Assembly (NCBI RefSeq): GCF_003385775.1
Contig: NZ_QRDP01000004.1
Span: 558,001 to 622,000 of the forward strand
Source of the DNA: Parasphingopyxis lamellibrachiae
Lineage (GTDB): Bacteria; Pseudomonadota; Alphaproteobacteria; Sphingomonadales; Sphingomonadaceae
DNA length: 64,000 bases
Direction: 5' to 3'
The position numbers and the translations under genes are program-made. Below the pieces are notes generated by a model that made no database searches, was not told the origin of the DNA, and saw only the letters and a list, made by a program, of their open reading frames with translations. Below, piece by piece: positions 14,707 to 24,715 of the stretch. Positions within the stretch are counted from its first letter, which is position 1. The number at the start of each line of letters is the position of its first letter.

Positions 14707-17417
14707 CAGAATTGTGTTCCTATGTTGAATGAGAAGATTTTGTCCTCGTCGCCTTCTTCCTGGAGAAGGGCATAGGCGAGATCGATACGGAACGGCCCAA
14801 ATGGCGAGTTCCAGGATACACCTGCGCCAATTGTAACACGAGGCGATGGAGAATCGCCAACGAAGCGCTCGAGAAACGGTGCAATCGAGCGATTTGCTTC
14901 TGTGTTCGGGTTGCCGCCCGTCGTTGCATCGGTGGTCAATACTCCAGACGTATTGTCGATAAACAACGGCGCTCCGTTGGAATCAAGCAGGCGGGTTACG
15001 ATCGGACCAGGAGTAGTTCCTCCCGTACAAGGCGTCTGCCCCACCTCGTTGCCATTTGCATCGAGGCACGGGAAAGTCTGCAATGTCGGGTTGGTGACCC
15101 CGAAGACAGCGCCAGCATCGACGAAAATCGACGGTCGGAAGCCGAGCTCGCGTGCCCCGGAACCCAGAGGGATTTCAAGCTCCGCGCGCCCAAGATAATA
15201 AGCGCGACCGCCAATGGCATCGTCTGTCACGAACCGGGGGTCCGTAATCAAATCGTTGGTGCCCGGGCTATAGGAGAAACGTTGAACCCGGGGCCCCACA
15301 CCGCGAATGTCGAAACCGCGAATTTGCGGTTCGCCGAGGAAGAAGCGGTCCGTCAGGCGGACGTCGTCGATGCCCGCGCCACCACGATTTTCAAAGGAAT
15401 GGATATACCCAGCTTCGGCACTAAGTCCGAAGATGAAACCGGAGCCGATATTGAAATACTGGTCGAAATCCGCGCGTGTCCGCAGATAGCGAACATCGCC
15501 GAAGAGGCCGGCAAAATCCTGGCTCAGAATCAGGCGACGCCCGCTGGACGGCCGGATATTGTTGTCGAGATTATTGTACACCAGCGAGTAACCAATGCTC
15601 GAAATCAGCCTCTTTCCTGTGGTGTCGCAGAGGAAACGCCCTGCCAGCAGCGGGCTACATTGCCCATTGAGGAAAAATGTATTCTCATCGAGCGTGATGT
15701 CTTCCTGACTAAGCCCATAGCGCAGTGCAAGCGTCCAATATTCGGTCAGCGGCACACCTGCACGTACCTGAAAACCCGTGCTTACCTGCTGATAGGTCGT
15801 ATTGCGGTCGTTGCCGATAAAGTTGAAGGAATCGAAGTCCCTGCGGAACAAGTCGACGCCAACCGCGATATTGCGGTCGAACAGATACGGTTCTGTAAAC
15901 CCAAGCTCGATCGAATTGGAGTAGCTCGAATAGTTGACCCCTGCCCGCAGCTCCTGGCCTTTGCCGAGGAAGTTGCGTTGGCGCACGGAGAAGTTGAGAA
16001 TGAAGCGTTCGAGGCTGGAGAAGCCGGCTGAAACCTGCAATTCGCCTGTCGCATTCTCTTCGACATTGGCGGTCAGGACGATGCGATCGGGCGCCGAACC
16101 CGGCGACTGCGCAATTTCGAGACTTTCCTGGAAGAAGCCCAGCGACTGGATACGGGCCTGAGATCTGCGGACCAGGAAGCTATTAAAGGCATCGCCTTCC
16201 TGCAAGCGGAACTCCCGCCGGATCACTTTGTCCCGCGTCAACGTGTTGCCGTTGATGTCGATGCGTTCGACATAAACGCGCGGCGTTTCCTCGATCCGGA
16301 AACGGACGGACATTGTCCGGTCTTCCCGATCGATATTGAACTCGGGCCGGGCTTCGGCAAACGCATAGCCGAGCAGGCCGGCTGTTTCGTTCAGCCGGTC
16401 GATAGTGTCTTCGATCTGTTGCGCGTTATACCAGTCGCCTGTTTGCATCGGGATGAAACTGGTGAATTGTTCGGAGCTGAAGTCGCGCAAATCGCTGTCG
16501 AGCTCAAGCTCTCCGAACTGGTACCGTTCGCCCTCTTCCACCACATAGGTGATGATGAAGTCGCTGCGATCTGGAGTTAGCTCTGCAACCGCCGATATCA
16601 CACGGAAATCGGCATAGCCTTCGGTCAGATAGAACTGACGAAGTCGTTGCTGATCGAAAGCAAGGCGGTCGGGATCGAAAGTATCGCTGGACGAAAAGAA
16701 GCGAAAGAAGCGCGATTGCTTCGTGGCCATTTCGGATCGCAGATCGCTGTCGGAATAGACGTCATTCCCGATGACATTGATCTGCTGAACGCGTGAGCGG
16801 GGTCCTTCGCTGATCTCAAAAACAATATCGACGCGGTTCTGGTCAAGCTCAACCATTTGCGGTTCGATTGACGCGGCGAAGCGCCCCCGGCGGCGATACA
16901 GTTCGATGATCCGTGCGACATCGGCACGCGCCCGAGACCGGGTGAAAATCTGGCGCGGCGCCAGGCGGATCTCGCCGCGAATGTCATCATCGTCGAGCCG
17001 GCGATTTCCCTCGAGCAGTATCCGGTTGATGACCGGGTTTTCCTGCACGACGATCGTCAGTTCGCCTTCATTGTCGCGAATTTCGACATCGGCAAACAAT
17101 TCGGTCTGGAAAAGATCGCGCAAAGCTTCGTCGAGCATTTCACGGGTATAGGTCGCGCCGGGTTGCAGCTGGACGTATGAACGGACGGTATCCGGCTCGA
17201 TACGCTGGGAGCCCTCGACCAGGACCGCGCGAATGACTTGTCCTTCAGGAAGGGTGTTTTCCGCGGCCACCGGTTCGGCTTCAGCATTGAACTGCGCCAA
17301 AGGGGTCTGGGAATCTGTCTGGGCATGGGCTGGCAAGGCCAACCCGCTCAGCATCGTGCCCAACATCAGCCCAGAAAGCCGCGCTCGCTTTGATATTCTT
17401 CGGTTACTCAGATGCAC
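14706..17417 (-). CDS. bamA: Outer membrane protein assembly factor BamA
   Basis: BamA is the core Omp85 protein that inserts beta-barrels into the outer membrane. The 903-residue precursor has a signal peptide of about 32 residues ending in PAHA, five POTRA domains (roughly residues 55-435, beginning IRAVLVEGSQRIEPDTV) and a C-terminal 16-strand barrel. The conserved lid motif appears as PQIRGFDIRGVGPR and the barrel ends in NIGTQF with the terminal Phe. Two extracellular loops carry cysteine pairs (GQCSPLLAGRFLC and FPCLDANGNEVGQTPC), and a long loop follows the second pair. It lies between rseP and skp. Confidence 0.96.
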   Translation of the reverse strand: MHLSNRRISKRARLSGLMLGTMLSGLALPAHAQTDSQTPLAQFNAEAEPVAAENTLPEGQVIRAVLVEGSQRIEPDTVRSYVQLQPGATYTREMLDEALRDLFQTELFADVEIRDNEGELTIVVQENPVINRILLEGNRRLDDDDIRGEIRLAPRQIFTRSRARADVARIIELYRRRGRFAASIEPQMVELDQNRVDIVFEISEGPRSRVQQINVIGNDVYSDSDLRSEMATKQSRFFRFFSSSDTFDPDRLAFDQQRLRQFYLTEGYADFRVISAVAELTPDRSDFIITYVVEEGERYQFGELELDSDLRDFSSEQFTSFIPMQTGDWYNAQQIEDTIDRLNETAGLLGYAFAEARPEFNIDREDRTMSVRFRIEETPRVYVERIDINGNTLTRDKVIRREFRLQEGDAFNSFLVRRSQARIQSLGFFQESLEIAQSPGSAPDRIVLTANVEENATGELQVSAGFSSLERFILNFSVRQRNFLGKGQELRAGVNYSSYSNSIELGFTEPYLFDRNIAVGVDLFRRDFDSFNFIGNDRNTTYQQVSTGFQVRAGVPLTEYWTLALRYGLSQEDITLDENTFFLNGQCSPLLAGRFLCDTTGKRLISSIGYSLVYNNLDNNIRPSSGRRLILSQDFAGLFGDVRYLRTRADFDQYFNIGSGFIFGLSAEAGYIHSFENRGGAGIDDVRLTDRFFLGEPQIRGFDIRGVGPRVQRFSYSPGTNDLITDPRFVTDDAIGGRAYYLGRAELEIPLGSGARELGFRPSIFVDAGAVFGVTNPTLQTFPCLDANGNEVGQTPCTGGTTPGPIVTRLLDSNGAPLFIDNTSGVLTTDATTGGNPNTEANRSIAPFLERFVGDSPSPRVTIGAGVSWNSPFGPFRIDLAYALLQEEGDEDKIFSFNIGTQF

Positions 17418-17424
17418 GCAAACC

Positions 17425-17470
17425 GCCCTTATTATTTTATACCGGCAGGAGAATCCCGCCCTGCCTTATC
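17425..17470 (-). promoter_or_regulatory. Possible internal promoter and hairpin ahead of bamA
   Basis: In the 57 bp between rseP and bamA the minus strand reads an inverted repeat GGCAGG/CCTGCC (17444-17465) followed by TATAAAATAAT, a -10-like AT-rich stretch in GC-rich surroundings, then the bamA ATG. This could be a separate bamA promoter or a partial terminator after rseP. There is no clear -35 element. Confidence 0.3.
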
Positions 17471-17474
17471 GAAG

Positions 17475-18608
17475 TCAGCTGATCAACCCGCTCAATCGCT
17501 CCCAAAGACCGAATGAACCGAGATCTATAACAGTCACCATCAACATGAAACTGAGCAAGACGGCAAGTCCCATACGAAAAGCCCATTCTTGTGCCTCTGG
17601 CTTAATCGGTCTCCTGCGGATAGCTTCGGCCGCATAGAACACCAGGTGACCCCCGTCGAGCATAGGGATTGGCAACAGGTTGATGAATCCCAGATTAATC
17701 GAGATGGCCGCCATGAAGAATAAAAAGGCATAAAGGCCAAGACTTGCTGTTTGGCCGGAGAATTGAGCGATCCGGAGAGGGCCGCCAAGTTCCTCGATCG
17801 AGCGCCGACCGGATATAATCTGGCCAAGGCCGACCGTTATCATTTCCAGACTAGAGAGTGTTTGAGTCAATGCGGCTCCGGGAAGCTGCAACGCGCCAAG
17901 CGTCTCCATTTCCAGAACAGCGGATTGAACGCCCAATCGCCCGATCCGCGCTTCATTCCCGAACCGGTCTTCTACGGTTACATCGGCGGTTACCGCAGTG
18001 ATCGAGAGCTCCCGGCCGTCGCGCAGGATATCAAACTGCATTTGCTGGCCGGGACGAAGCCTGACGATATCGGCAAGCTCATCGAAACGATCAATGGCGC
18101 GGCCGTCGACGGCGCTGATCTCATCGCCAAGTTCAAACCCGGCCTGATCGGCGACGGAACCCTCCATGATTGCGGAGACGACGGGCGCGTTCTGCGCCTG
18201 CCCATACGTGGCGAAAATTCCCATGAAGAGGATGATTGCAAAAAGAAAATTAATCATCGGACCGGCAAGGATGATCAGAAAGCGCTGGCCCACTGGCTTG
18301 AACTGGAAAAGCGCGGCGCGTTCCTCAGCGGATGCGTCGCCGGCATTGGGATCGGGCTGGCTGGCAGCGTTGAGATCTCCGGCAAATTGCACATAGCCGC
18401 CCAGCGGCATCCAGCCGATCTTCCACCGGGTCCCGCGCTTGTCAGTCCAGCCGGCAATTTCGCGGCCGAAGCCGATCGAAAATTTCTCGACCTTGGTGCC
18501 GAACCAGCGGGCGACAAGATAATGACCCATCTCATGGACGAAGACGAGCGGCCCAATGACGAGCAGGAACGCGCCTATGGAGTAGAGAATTCCCGGGCTT
18601 TCTATCAT
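17475..18608 (-). CDS. rseP: Site-2 protease RseP
   Basis: RseP is an intramembrane zinc protease that cuts anti-sigma factors and signal-peptide remnants. The 377-residue product has the zinc motif HEMGH at residues 25-29 in the first membrane helix and LLPIPMLDGGHL in the third, the two catalytic halves. A PDZ region between them includes GFELGDEISAVDGRAID. Only one clear PDZ copy is visible, as is usual outside gammaproteobacteria. It overlaps dxr by 4 bp. Confidence 0.94.
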   Translation of the reverse strand: MIESPGILYSIGAFLLVIGPLVFVHEMGHYLVARWFGTKVEKFSIGFGREIAGWTDKRGTRWKIGWMPLGGYVQFAGDLNAASQPDPNAGDASAEERAALFQFKPVGQRFLIILAGPMINFLFAIILFMGIFATYGQAQNAPVVSAIMEGSVADQAGFELGDEISAVDGRAIDRFDELADIVRLRPGQQMQFDILRDGRELSITAVTADVTVEDRFGNEARIGRLGVQSAVLEMETLGALQLPGAALTQTLSSLEMITVGLGQIISGRRSIEELGGPLRIAQFSGQTASLGLYAFLFFMAAISINLGFINLLPIPMLDGGHLVFYAAEAIRRRPIKPEAQEWAFRMGLAVLLSFMLMVTVIDLGSFGLWERLSGLIS

Positions 18609-19771
18609 GCGGCGTAGCTGTCCATCTGCTCCTGGGCCTTGATACGTGCCGCCTTGTCGATAGCAAAAACATCGTCAAGACATATCGGCGCGTCCGGCGC
18701 ATAGCTGCCCAGCACGTCCGCGACAATCGCTGCGATATCGAGAAATCCGATCCGGCCACCCAGAAATGCAGCAACGGCCTCTTCATTCGCGGCGTTCAGG
18801 ATCGCCGGACGGGCCCCGCCCGCCTCCATTGCCGACCGCGCAAGTTTCAGGGCGGGAAAACGTTCGGTATCGGGCTCTTCAAAATCCAGCCGGGCGACCT
18901 GGGCCAGGTCGAGCCGTTCGCAGGGCGTGTCCATGCGCTGCGGCCAGGCAAGGACATGCGCAATCGGCACGCGCATGTCCGGCGCACCGAGCTGGGCGAG
19001 CACTGACCCGTCCCGATATTCGACGAGCGAGTGGATGACGGACTGGGGATGCACGATGATCCGGCAATCGTCGGGCGGCAGATCGAACAGGTACCGGGCC
19101 TCGATCAGTTCCAGCCCCTTGTTCATCAGCGTCGCTGAATCGATCGATATCTTGGCGCCCATCGACCAATTGGGATGTTGGACGGCGCGTTCGGGCGTAA
19201 CGTTGCGCATTTCCTCGCGCGACCATTGCCTGAACGGCCCACCGGATGCGGTCAGGATGATGCTGGAAATTCCCTCGGGCCGATCATGATCGAAACACTG
19301 GAAGATCGCATTGTGCTCCGAATCCACAGGCAGGATCGTGACGCCGCGCTTGCGGGCCGCTTCAAGCATTAGCGAACCGGCGGACACGAGCGATTCCTTG
19401 TTGGCGAGGCCGATAGTATTGCCCGCCTCGATCGCTGCCATGGCCGAGGGGATGCCTGCGGCCCCGACAATGGCCGCCATGACGAGATCGGTATCCATCG
19501 CCGCCGCATCGCAAATCGCATCGGCACCGGCGGCGGTTTCAATGCCGCTTCCGGCAAGCGCCTCCGCCAGTTCACTAGCAAGGGACGGGTTTCCTATGAC
19601 AGCCAATTTCGCGCCGCTTTCACGCGCAATCCTTGCCAGCCCGCCCACATCTTCATTGGCGGTCAGGGCGATGACCTCATAGTCGTCGCGATCCCGGTTG
19701 ATCAGGTCGAGCGTGGATTGTCCCACGGATCCCGTCGCGCCGAGAATGGTGATGCGTTTTGCCGCTGCCAT
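18605..19771 (-). CDS. dxr: 1-deoxy-D-xylulose 5-phosphate reductoisomerase
   Basis: Dxr converts DXP to MEP with NADPH, the committed step of the non-mevalonate isoprenoid pathway. The 388-residue product has the nucleotide-binding LGATGSVGQSTLDLI (residues 10-24), the substrate and metal motifs PVDSEHNAIFQ and TASGGPF, and NWSMGAKISIDSATLMNKGLELIEA in part (NWSMGAKISIDSATLMNKG). The length is normal. It overlaps cdsA by 1 bp and rseP by 4 bp. Confidence 0.96.
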   Translation of the reverse strand: MAAAKRITILGATGSVGQSTLDLINRDRDDYEVIALTANEDVGGLARIARESGAKLAVIGNPSLASELAEALAGSGIETAAGADAICDAAAMDTDLVMAAIVGAAGIPSAMAAIEAGNTIGLANKESLVSAGSLMLEAARKRGVTILPVDSEHNAIFQCFDHDRPEGISSIILTASGGPFRQWSREEMRNVTPERAVQHPNWSMGAKISIDSATLMNKGLELIEARYLFDLPPDDCRIIVHPQSVIHSLVEYRDGSVLAQLGAPDMRVPIAHVLAWPQRMDTPCERLDLAQVARLDFEEPDTERFPALKLARSAMEAGGARPAILNAANEEAVAAFLGGRIGFLDIAAIVADVLGSYAPDAPICLDDVFAIDKAARIKAQEQMDSYAA

Positions 19772-20556
19772 CAGAGCAGCCCTGCCCAGTTGAGCGCTGC
19801 GGCCCCAATCGCGACCGGGAGAAGCCCGTCCAGCCGGTCGAGCGCCCCGCCATGGCCGGGAAACAGATTGGAGCTGTCTTTCACATTCGCACGCCGTTTC
19901 AGCCAGCTTTCGAAAAGGTCGCCCATCTGCGCGACAATAGCAAAGAGTGCAGCGAGCGGAACGATCAGCAAGGGAAGTGTTGTCTGGAAGGCGAATATCA
20001 GGCTGACGAGAGCCGCGCAGATTATCCCGCCGACAAGCCCCGCCCAGGTCTTGTTAGGGCTGAATTTGGGGGCCAGTTTTGGCCCGCCGATCGTCTTGCC
20101 GGAAAAATAGGCGCCGATATCTGTCGCCCAGACTGTGGCGAGCATCCAAAGCGTGAGTATCAGTCCACCCTGTTCCCTTAGAAAGATTATCGCGAGCGAT
20201 GCGAGCCCTATGTAGAAAAATCCGAAACCGAGACGAAGTGACACGGTAATTGCGGAACAAAACGCCGTTCCAAACAACAATGCTACAATCGCAATCGGAA
20301 AACTCGTGAAGGGAAATGGCATTAGTGCGCCGGTGACCGAAGTCATGAGGCAGATGGCGAATAGCATCTTCCACATTGAGGCTTGCATAAGCCGAGACCA
20401 TTCGAACATCATTGCGATAGCAAGGAACTCCACAAGCAGCCAAAAAGGCCACTGCCCCGCGAAAAGGGTGCCAAGCGCGACGGCAACGAGGACGATACCG
20501 GTAATCGCCCGTTTCCAGAGATTGCTATACCCGCCCGGGGCTGTTCCGCTCGTCAT
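19771..20556 (-). CDS. cdsA: Phosphatidate cytidylyltransferase
   Basis: CdsA makes CDP-diacylglycerol from phosphatidic acid and CTP in the inner membrane. The 261-residue product has about seven to eight hydrophobic segments and the family signature near the C-terminus: SPNKTWAGLVGG, then GDLFESWLKRRANVKDSS and FPGHGGALDRLDGLL with the catalytic Asp residues. It lies between uppS and dxr, overlapping each slightly. Its product feeds pssA at 24.9 kb. Confidence 0.94.
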   Translation of the reverse strand: MTSGTAPGGYSNLWKRAITGIVLVAVALGTLFAGQWPFWLLVEFLAIAMMFEWSRLMQASMWKMLFAICLMTSVTGALMPFPFTSFPIAIVALLFGTAFCSAITVSLRLGFGFFYIGLASLAIIFLREQGGLILTLWMLATVWATDIGAYFSGKTIGGPKLAPKFSPNKTWAGLVGGIICAALVSLIFAFQTTLPLLIVPLAALFAIVAQMGDLFESWLKRRANVKDSSNLFPGHGGALDRLDGLLPVAIGAAALNWAGLL

Positions 20557-21308
20557 AGACCACCGTAGCGCCGGTCACGCTGGGTGAACTCTTCAATGGC
20601 TTGTCTCAACGAGTCTTCGCCGAAATCCGGCCAGAGCGTGTCGGTGAAGAGCAGTTCGGCATAGGCTGCCTGCCAGAGCAGGAAATTGGAAAGGCGTTTT
20701 TCGCCGGACGTGCGGATCAGGAGATCAAGAGGTGGCAGATCGTGGGTGCTCAGTCGCGCATCAATCGCTTCGTTGGTGATATCGCCAACAGCCAGTGCCC
20801 CGCTCTGCACATCTGCAGCGATCTGACGTGTCGCATCAGTGATTTCGGATTGTGAGCCATAATTAAGTGCTACGACCAGCGTGGCCTTGCGGTTATTGGC
20901 GGTTCGCGCAATCGCGCTATCGATCAGTTCAACGACATCGTTTTCGAAAGCCTGATAGTTGCCGATGACACGGATACGAATGCCCTCTCCCGCCAGCGCC
21001 TCGAGCTCTTTTCGAATGAAGCGGCGCAGCAGATTCATGAGATCGGCGATCTCGGAAGCTGGACGGCTCCAATTTTCTGATGAGAATGCGTAAAGCGTGA
21101 GCACTTCAATGCCTAGTGCGCCGGCCGTTTTGACAACTGCGCGTGCAGCTTCAATGCCTTTGCGGTGCCCGGCTATCCGGGGCAAGCCCCGGCGCTGGGC
21201 CCAGCGTCCATTGCCGTCCATGATGATAGCGACATGGCGAGGTATATCCCCGCCGCTGCCTGTGCCAGCCGCCGCGTCATCCACGGATCGAGCCGGTTTG
21301 GCAGTCAC
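20553..21308 (-). CDS. uppS: Undecaprenyl pyrophosphate synthase (cis-prenyltransferase)
   Basis: UppS builds C55-PP, the lipid carrier precursor for murein and O-antigen. The 251-residue product has [13 protein letters not shown] with the catalytic Asp31, [22 protein letters not shown] and the C-terminal [15 protein letters not shown] block. A Gly/Ala-rich N-terminal extension of about 20 residues precedes the core. It overlaps frr and cdsA by 4 bp each. Confidence 0.95.
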   Translation of the reverse strand: MTAKPARSVDDAAAGTGSGGDIPRHVAIIMDGNGRWAQRRGLPRIAGHRKGIEAARAVVKTAGALGIEVLTLYAFSSENWSRPASEIADLMNLLRRFIRKELEALAGEGIRIRVIGNYQAFENDVVELIDSAIARTANNRKATLVVALNYGSQSEITDATRQIAADVQSGALAVGDITNEAIDARLSTHDLPPLDLLIRTSGEKRLSNFLLWQAAYAELLFTDTLWPDFGEDSLRQAIEEFTQRDRRYGGL

Positions 21309-21862
21309 AGTTCGAGAATTTCCGATTCTTTCTCGCTGGCGATAGCATCGATCTCAGCGATCTTTTCGTCGGTCAATTTCTGGACGTCGCCTTCATGGCG
21401 CTTCTTCTCGTCTTCTCCGATCTCTTTCTTGTTCTCATCGGCCTTGAGCGCATCCATGCCATCGCGGCGTACATTGCGAACCGCAATCTTGGCTTTTTCG
21501 GCATATTGTCCGGCCAGTTTCGCCAGCTCTTTGCGGCGTTCCTCGGTCAGGTCAGGGATAGGAAGGCGGATCGTTGTGCCATCAACTTGCGGATTGAGGC
21601 CTAAACCAGCGCCCCGGATTGCCTTTTCGACCGGTTGGACATTTGATCCATCCCACACCTGCACCGTCAGCATGCGAGGTTCGGGAACGCTAACCGTACC
21701 AACCTGGTTCAGCGGCATGTTACTGCCATAAACTTCAACCTGCACGGGATCGAGCAAAGATGCCGATGCGCGGCCGGTCCGCAACCCACCCAAATCACCA
21801 CGCAGTGATTCCAGAGCGCCACTCATCCGGCGTTCAAGATCACCCTTGTCATATTGCGCCAT
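21305..21862 (-). CDS. frr: Ribosome recycling factor
   Basis: RRF splits post-termination ribosomes with EF-G. The start is set at the ATG giving [18 protein letters not shown], which yields the standard 185 residues; 39 further codons upstream are open but overlap pyrH and are not RRF-like. Conserved blocks are [31 protein letters not shown] and RDGMDALK. The ATG overlaps the pyrH stop by 1 bp. Confidence 0.96.
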   Translation of the reverse strand: MAQYDKGDLERRMSGALESLRGDLGGLRTGRASASLLDPVQVEVYGSNMPLNQVGTVSVPEPRMLTVQVWDGSNVQPVEKAIRGAGLGLNPQVDGTTIRLPIPDLTEERRKELAKLAGQYAEKAKIAVRNVRRDGMDALKADENKKEIGEDEKKRHEGDVQKLTDEKIAEIDAIASEKESEILEL

Positions 21863-22590
21863 CAGGCCTCTCCTTCTTGTTTGACGGTCGTCGCGGTTCC
21901 GCTTCCCGCAAGCACTGTGGCCAGATTGCCCTGCTCCCGGATGTTGAATACGATGATCGGAATTGCATTGTCGCGGCACAGAGCCACGGCAGAAGCATCC
22001 ATGACTTTCAGATTGTCTGATAGGACGCGGTTATAGCTGAGGGTTTCATAGCGGGTCGCGCCCGCGACCTTGTTCGGATCGGCATCATAGACACCATCAA
22101 CACTGGTGCCCTTGAACAGTGCATCGCAGCCCATCTCGGCAGCGCGCAGCGCGGCAGCTGTGTCGGTTGTGAAATAGGGATTGCCCGTGCCCGCTGCGAA
22201 AATCACAATCCGGCCACGCTCCATATGACGTACGGCGCGGCGGCGAATATAGGGTTCGCACACAGTGTCCATCGGAATGGCTGATAGTACGCGAGTATCC
22301 TGGCCGATCTGCTCTAGCGCGTTTTGCACCGCGAGCGCGTTCATTACCGTCGCAAGCATGCCCATATAGTCGGCGCTGGTGCGGTCAAAGCCCTTCGCTG
22401 CGGCTGCGAGCCCACGAAAAATATTGCCGCCGCCAACAACGAGGCACAGCTCATGACCGGCTTCTTTGGCTGCAGCAACTTCCCTGGCGAGCCGTGCTGT
22501 CGTCTGCGGGTCAATACCAAACTGGCCGTCGCCCATCAGAGCTTCGCCGGAGAGTTTGAGGAGGATGCGGTTATAATGCGGGCGGGGCAT
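21862..22590 (-). CDS. pyrH: UMP kinase
   Basis: PyrH phosphorylates UMP to UDP. The 242-residue product is of the hexameric amino-acid-kinase type: [41 protein letters not shown] and [14 protein letters not shown] are all present. It follows tsf after a 108 bp gap holding a hairpin and precedes frr with a 1 bp overlap, the standard rpsB-tsf-pyrH-frr order. Confidence 0.97.
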   Translation of the reverse strand: MPRPHYNRILLKLSGEALMGDGQFGIDPQTTARLAREVAAAKEAGHELCLVVGGGNIFRGLAAAAKGFDRTSADYMGMLATVMNALAVQNALEQIGQDTRVLSAIPMDTVCEPYIRRRAVRHMERGRIVIFAAGTGNPYFTTDTAAALRAAEMGCDALFKGTSVDGVYDADPNKVAGATRYETLSYNRVLSDNLKVMDASAVALCRDNAIPIIVFNIREQGNLATVLAGSGTATTVKQEGEA

Positions 22591-22623
22591 CGCCGGATTT
22601 ATCTTTCAAAAGGATAATGTGTA

Positions 22624-22657
22624 AGCGGCGCGCACCCTAGTGGGGGTGCACGCCGCT
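22624..22657 (-). terminator. Terminator-like hairpin between tsf and pyrH
   Basis: AGCGGCGCGCACCC (22624-22637) and GGGTGCACGCCGCT (22644-22657) form a 14 bp stem around a 6-base loop; on the minus strand the single irregular pair is a U-G wobble. A modest T-containing stretch follows. It probably attenuates read-through from rpsB-tsf into pyrH. Confidence 0.55.
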
Positions 22658-22698
22658 GCCAAGCATTGGATTGCCCGGATGTGGATTAGCAAACTGCG

Positions 22699-23622
22699 CT
22701 ATGCGCCGACCGCAGCGGCCACTTCCTCGGCAAAATTCTCTTCTTTTTTCTCGATGCCTTCGCCAAGCTGGAAGCGGATGAAATCCTTCAGAAGAATTTC
22801 GGTTCCCGCATCCTTGCCCGCCCGGGCAACGACATCTTCGATTTTCGACTTGTTATCCATGACGAAAATCTGGCTCATCAGCGCATTTTCCTTGCGGTAT
22901 TTTGCGATCGAGCCTTCGACCATCTTCTCGACGATATTGGCGGGCTTGCCGGACTCGGCAGCCTTTTCCGTCGCGATCGCGCGTTCGCGCTCGATCGTGT
23001 CGGCATCCAGGCCTTCCCCCGTCAGCGCCAGCGGCGAAGCGGCGGCGATATGCATGGCGAGCTGTTTGCCAAGCGGTTCGAGCACATCGGCACCTGCATC
23101 GCTTTCCAGCGCGACGAGCACGCCGATCTTGCCCATGCCCGGTTTCGCTGCGTTGTGAACGTAGGAAACGACAACGCCTTTTTCGACGCTCGTTTTGGCA
23201 ACGCGGCGCAGGCTCTGATTTTCGCCGATCGTCGAAATGTTCGCTGTAAGTTTCTCTTCGACCGTTCCACCGCCCGGATATTCGGACGCTTTGAGTGCTT
23301 CAAGATCGGCATCCGTTCCGAGCGCGATTTTGGTCACTTCGGCGACGAAATCCTGGAACTGATCGTTCTTGGCAACGAAATCGGTTTCCGAATTGACCTC
23401 TACGGCTGCACCGCTCGTGCCGGATACAGCAACGCCGACCAGTCCTTCTGCGGCCGTGCGGCCGGCCTTTTTGGCGGCGGCGGCGAGCCCCTTGGTACGG
23501 AGCCAGTCAATCGCGGCTTCCATGTCGCCATTATTTTCCTGCAGCGCTTTTTTGGAATCCATCATGCCGGCGCCGGTGCGCTCGCGCAGTTCTTTTACGT
23601 CCTTGGCTGAAAATTCGGCCAT
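22699..23622 (-). CDS. tsf: Elongation factor Ts
   Basis: EF-Ts is the nucleotide exchange factor of EF-Tu. The start is the ATG giving [21 protein letters not shown], preceded by AAGGA; ten more codons upstream are open but not conserved. The product has 307 residues with the N-terminal UBA-like domain, the [19 protein letters not shown] block and the core [10 protein letters not shown] motif that contacts EF-Tu. It follows rpsB after 83 bp. Confidence 0.96.
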   Translation of the reverse strand: MAEFSAKDVKELRERTGAGMMDSKKALQENNGDMEAAIDWLRTKGLAAAAKKAGRTAAEGLVGVAVSGTSGAAVEVNSETDFVAKNDQFQDFVAEVTKIALGTDADLEALKASEYPGGGTVEEKLTANISTIGENQSLRRVAKTSVEKGVVVSYVHNAAKPGMGKIGVLVALESDAGADVLEPLGKQLAMHIAAASPLALTGEGLDADTIERERAIATEKAAESGKPANIVEKMVEGSIAKYRKENALMSQIFVMDNKSKIEDVVARAGKDAGTEILLKDFIRFQLGEGIEKKEENFAEEVAAAVGA

Positions 23623-23705
23623 CTGTCCGTCCTTATCCTTTGCAATTGTCATATATCGCGGCGCCGGGCTGCGGACCGGGCGCGCGATGTTCCGGCTGGC
23701 GTCAG

Positions 23706-24470
23706 TTACGCCTGAGCGGCGGTGACGGCCGGCTCCACGGGAGGCTCGACAGCCGCGCCGATATCTTCGCCCGAAGCCGCAGCAGCGGCCTGCGATCCTG
23801 CGCCGGCGGCCGAGGCGATCGCTTCGCAGTAAAGGCGAATGGCGCGCGCTGCGTCGTCATTCGCCGGAACCGGGAAAGCGATGCCGTCCGGGCTCACATT
23901 CGAGTCCAGAATGGCGACGACGGGAATGCCGAGAACATTGGCTTCCTTGATGGCGAGTTCTTCCTTGTTGGCGTCGATGATGAACATAACGTCCGGCAGG
24001 CCGCCCATATCGCGGATGCCGCCAAGCGAGAGTTCCAGCTTGTCGCGTTCACGCGTCAGTTGAAGAACTTCCTTCTTGGTGAAGCCGGAACCGTCTCCGC
24101 CAAGCTGCTCTTCGAGATTCTTGAAGCGTTTGATCGAGTTGGAAATCGTCTTCCAGTTGGTCAGCATGCCGCCGAGCCAGCGATGGTTGACGAAATGCTG
24201 GCCGCATGAGCGCGCTGCATCGGCAATCGGTTGCTGTGCTTGGCGCTTGGTGCCGACGAACAGGATCTTACCGCCGCTCGCGACCGACTGGCCGACAAAG
24301 TCGAGCGCCCGCTGGAACAGTGGAACGGTCTGCGAGAGATCGATGATATGAACGCCGTTGCGATCGCCGAAAATATACGGCTTCATCTTCGGGTTCCAAC
24401 GATGGGTCTGGTGGCCGAAATGCGCCCCGACCTCGAGCAATTGCTGCATTGAGACGGAAATGTCCGCCAT
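23706..24470 (-). CDS. rpsB: 30S ribosomal protein S2
   Basis: S2 binds late to the small subunit. The start giving [21 protein letters not shown] is preceded by GGAAGGAG at good spacing; 12 open codons upstream are ignored. The 254-residue product has [30 protein letters not shown] and [11 protein letters not shown]. The C-terminal Ala/Glu/Pro-rich tail is typical of alphaproteobacterial S2. It is the first gene of the translation and envelope cluster; its promoter must lie in the 245 bp gap shared with the divergent small membrane-protein gene. Confidence 0.96.
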   Translation of the reverse strand: MADISVSMQQLLEVGAHFGHQTHRWNPKMKPYIFGDRNGVHIIDLSQTVPLFQRALDFVGQSVASGGKILFVGTKRQAQQPIADAARSCGQHFVNHRWLGGMLTNWKTISNSIKRFKNLEEQLGGDGSGFTKKEVLQLTRERDKLELSLGGIRDMGGLPDVMFIIDANKEELAIKEANVLGIPVVAILDSNVSPDGIAFPVPANDDAARAIRLYCEAIASAAGAGSQAAAAASGEDIGAAVEPPVEPAVTAAQA

Positions 24471-24599
24471 AGTCTTTCTCCTTCCGGTTATACCTCTGGA
24501 AAGCAAGAATCAGAGCCGCGGCTCCGACACCGGTATGTGCGCCTTCCATGTGGAATGGCGCGCAGATAGGCGGTCGGCGAAAAAAATGCAAGCCCGGAC

Positions 24600-24628
24600 T
24601 TGACCGGAACAATAGAGGAACATAGTAA
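24600..24628 (+). promoter_or_regulatory. Candidate promoter of the small membrane-protein gene
   Basis: TTGACC at 24600-24605 and TAGTAA at 24623-24628 are separated by 17 bp. The first LexA-type box lies exactly between them and the second just downstream, the arrangement expected of a repressed promoter. The -10 element is weak. Confidence 0.5.
24607..24621. promoter_or_regulatory. LexA-type operator (SOS box) 1
   Basis: GAACAATAGAGGAAC is a GAAC-N7-GAAC direct repeat, the reverse complement of the alphaproteobacterial SOS box GTTC-N7-GTTC. The same spacing occurs ahead of recA in this window, which serves as an internal control for the motif. Confidence 0.75.
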
Positions 24629-24631
24629 GCG

Positions 24632-24646
24632 GAACACAAGAGGAAC
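24632..24646. promoter_or_regulatory. LexA-type operator (SOS box) 2
   Basis: GAACACAAGAGGAAC is a second GAAC-N7-GAAC box, 25 bp downstream of the first and on the same face after about 2.4 turns. The two boxes share most of their spacer bases. The region 24606-24655 can be read as an imperfect 25 bp tandem repeat containing one box per unit. Confidence 0.72.
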
Positions 24647-24715
24647 ATTATTGAATTGAGATAGACCGACTGGCGATCTGGCCTTTCGCTTCGATGAGAG
24701 AAAAAGGAATTTCCC

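Noticed and set aside
21863-21979. 39-codon extension of frr
   Set aside because: It is contained in pyrH and would make RRF much longer than the nearly invariant 185 residues.
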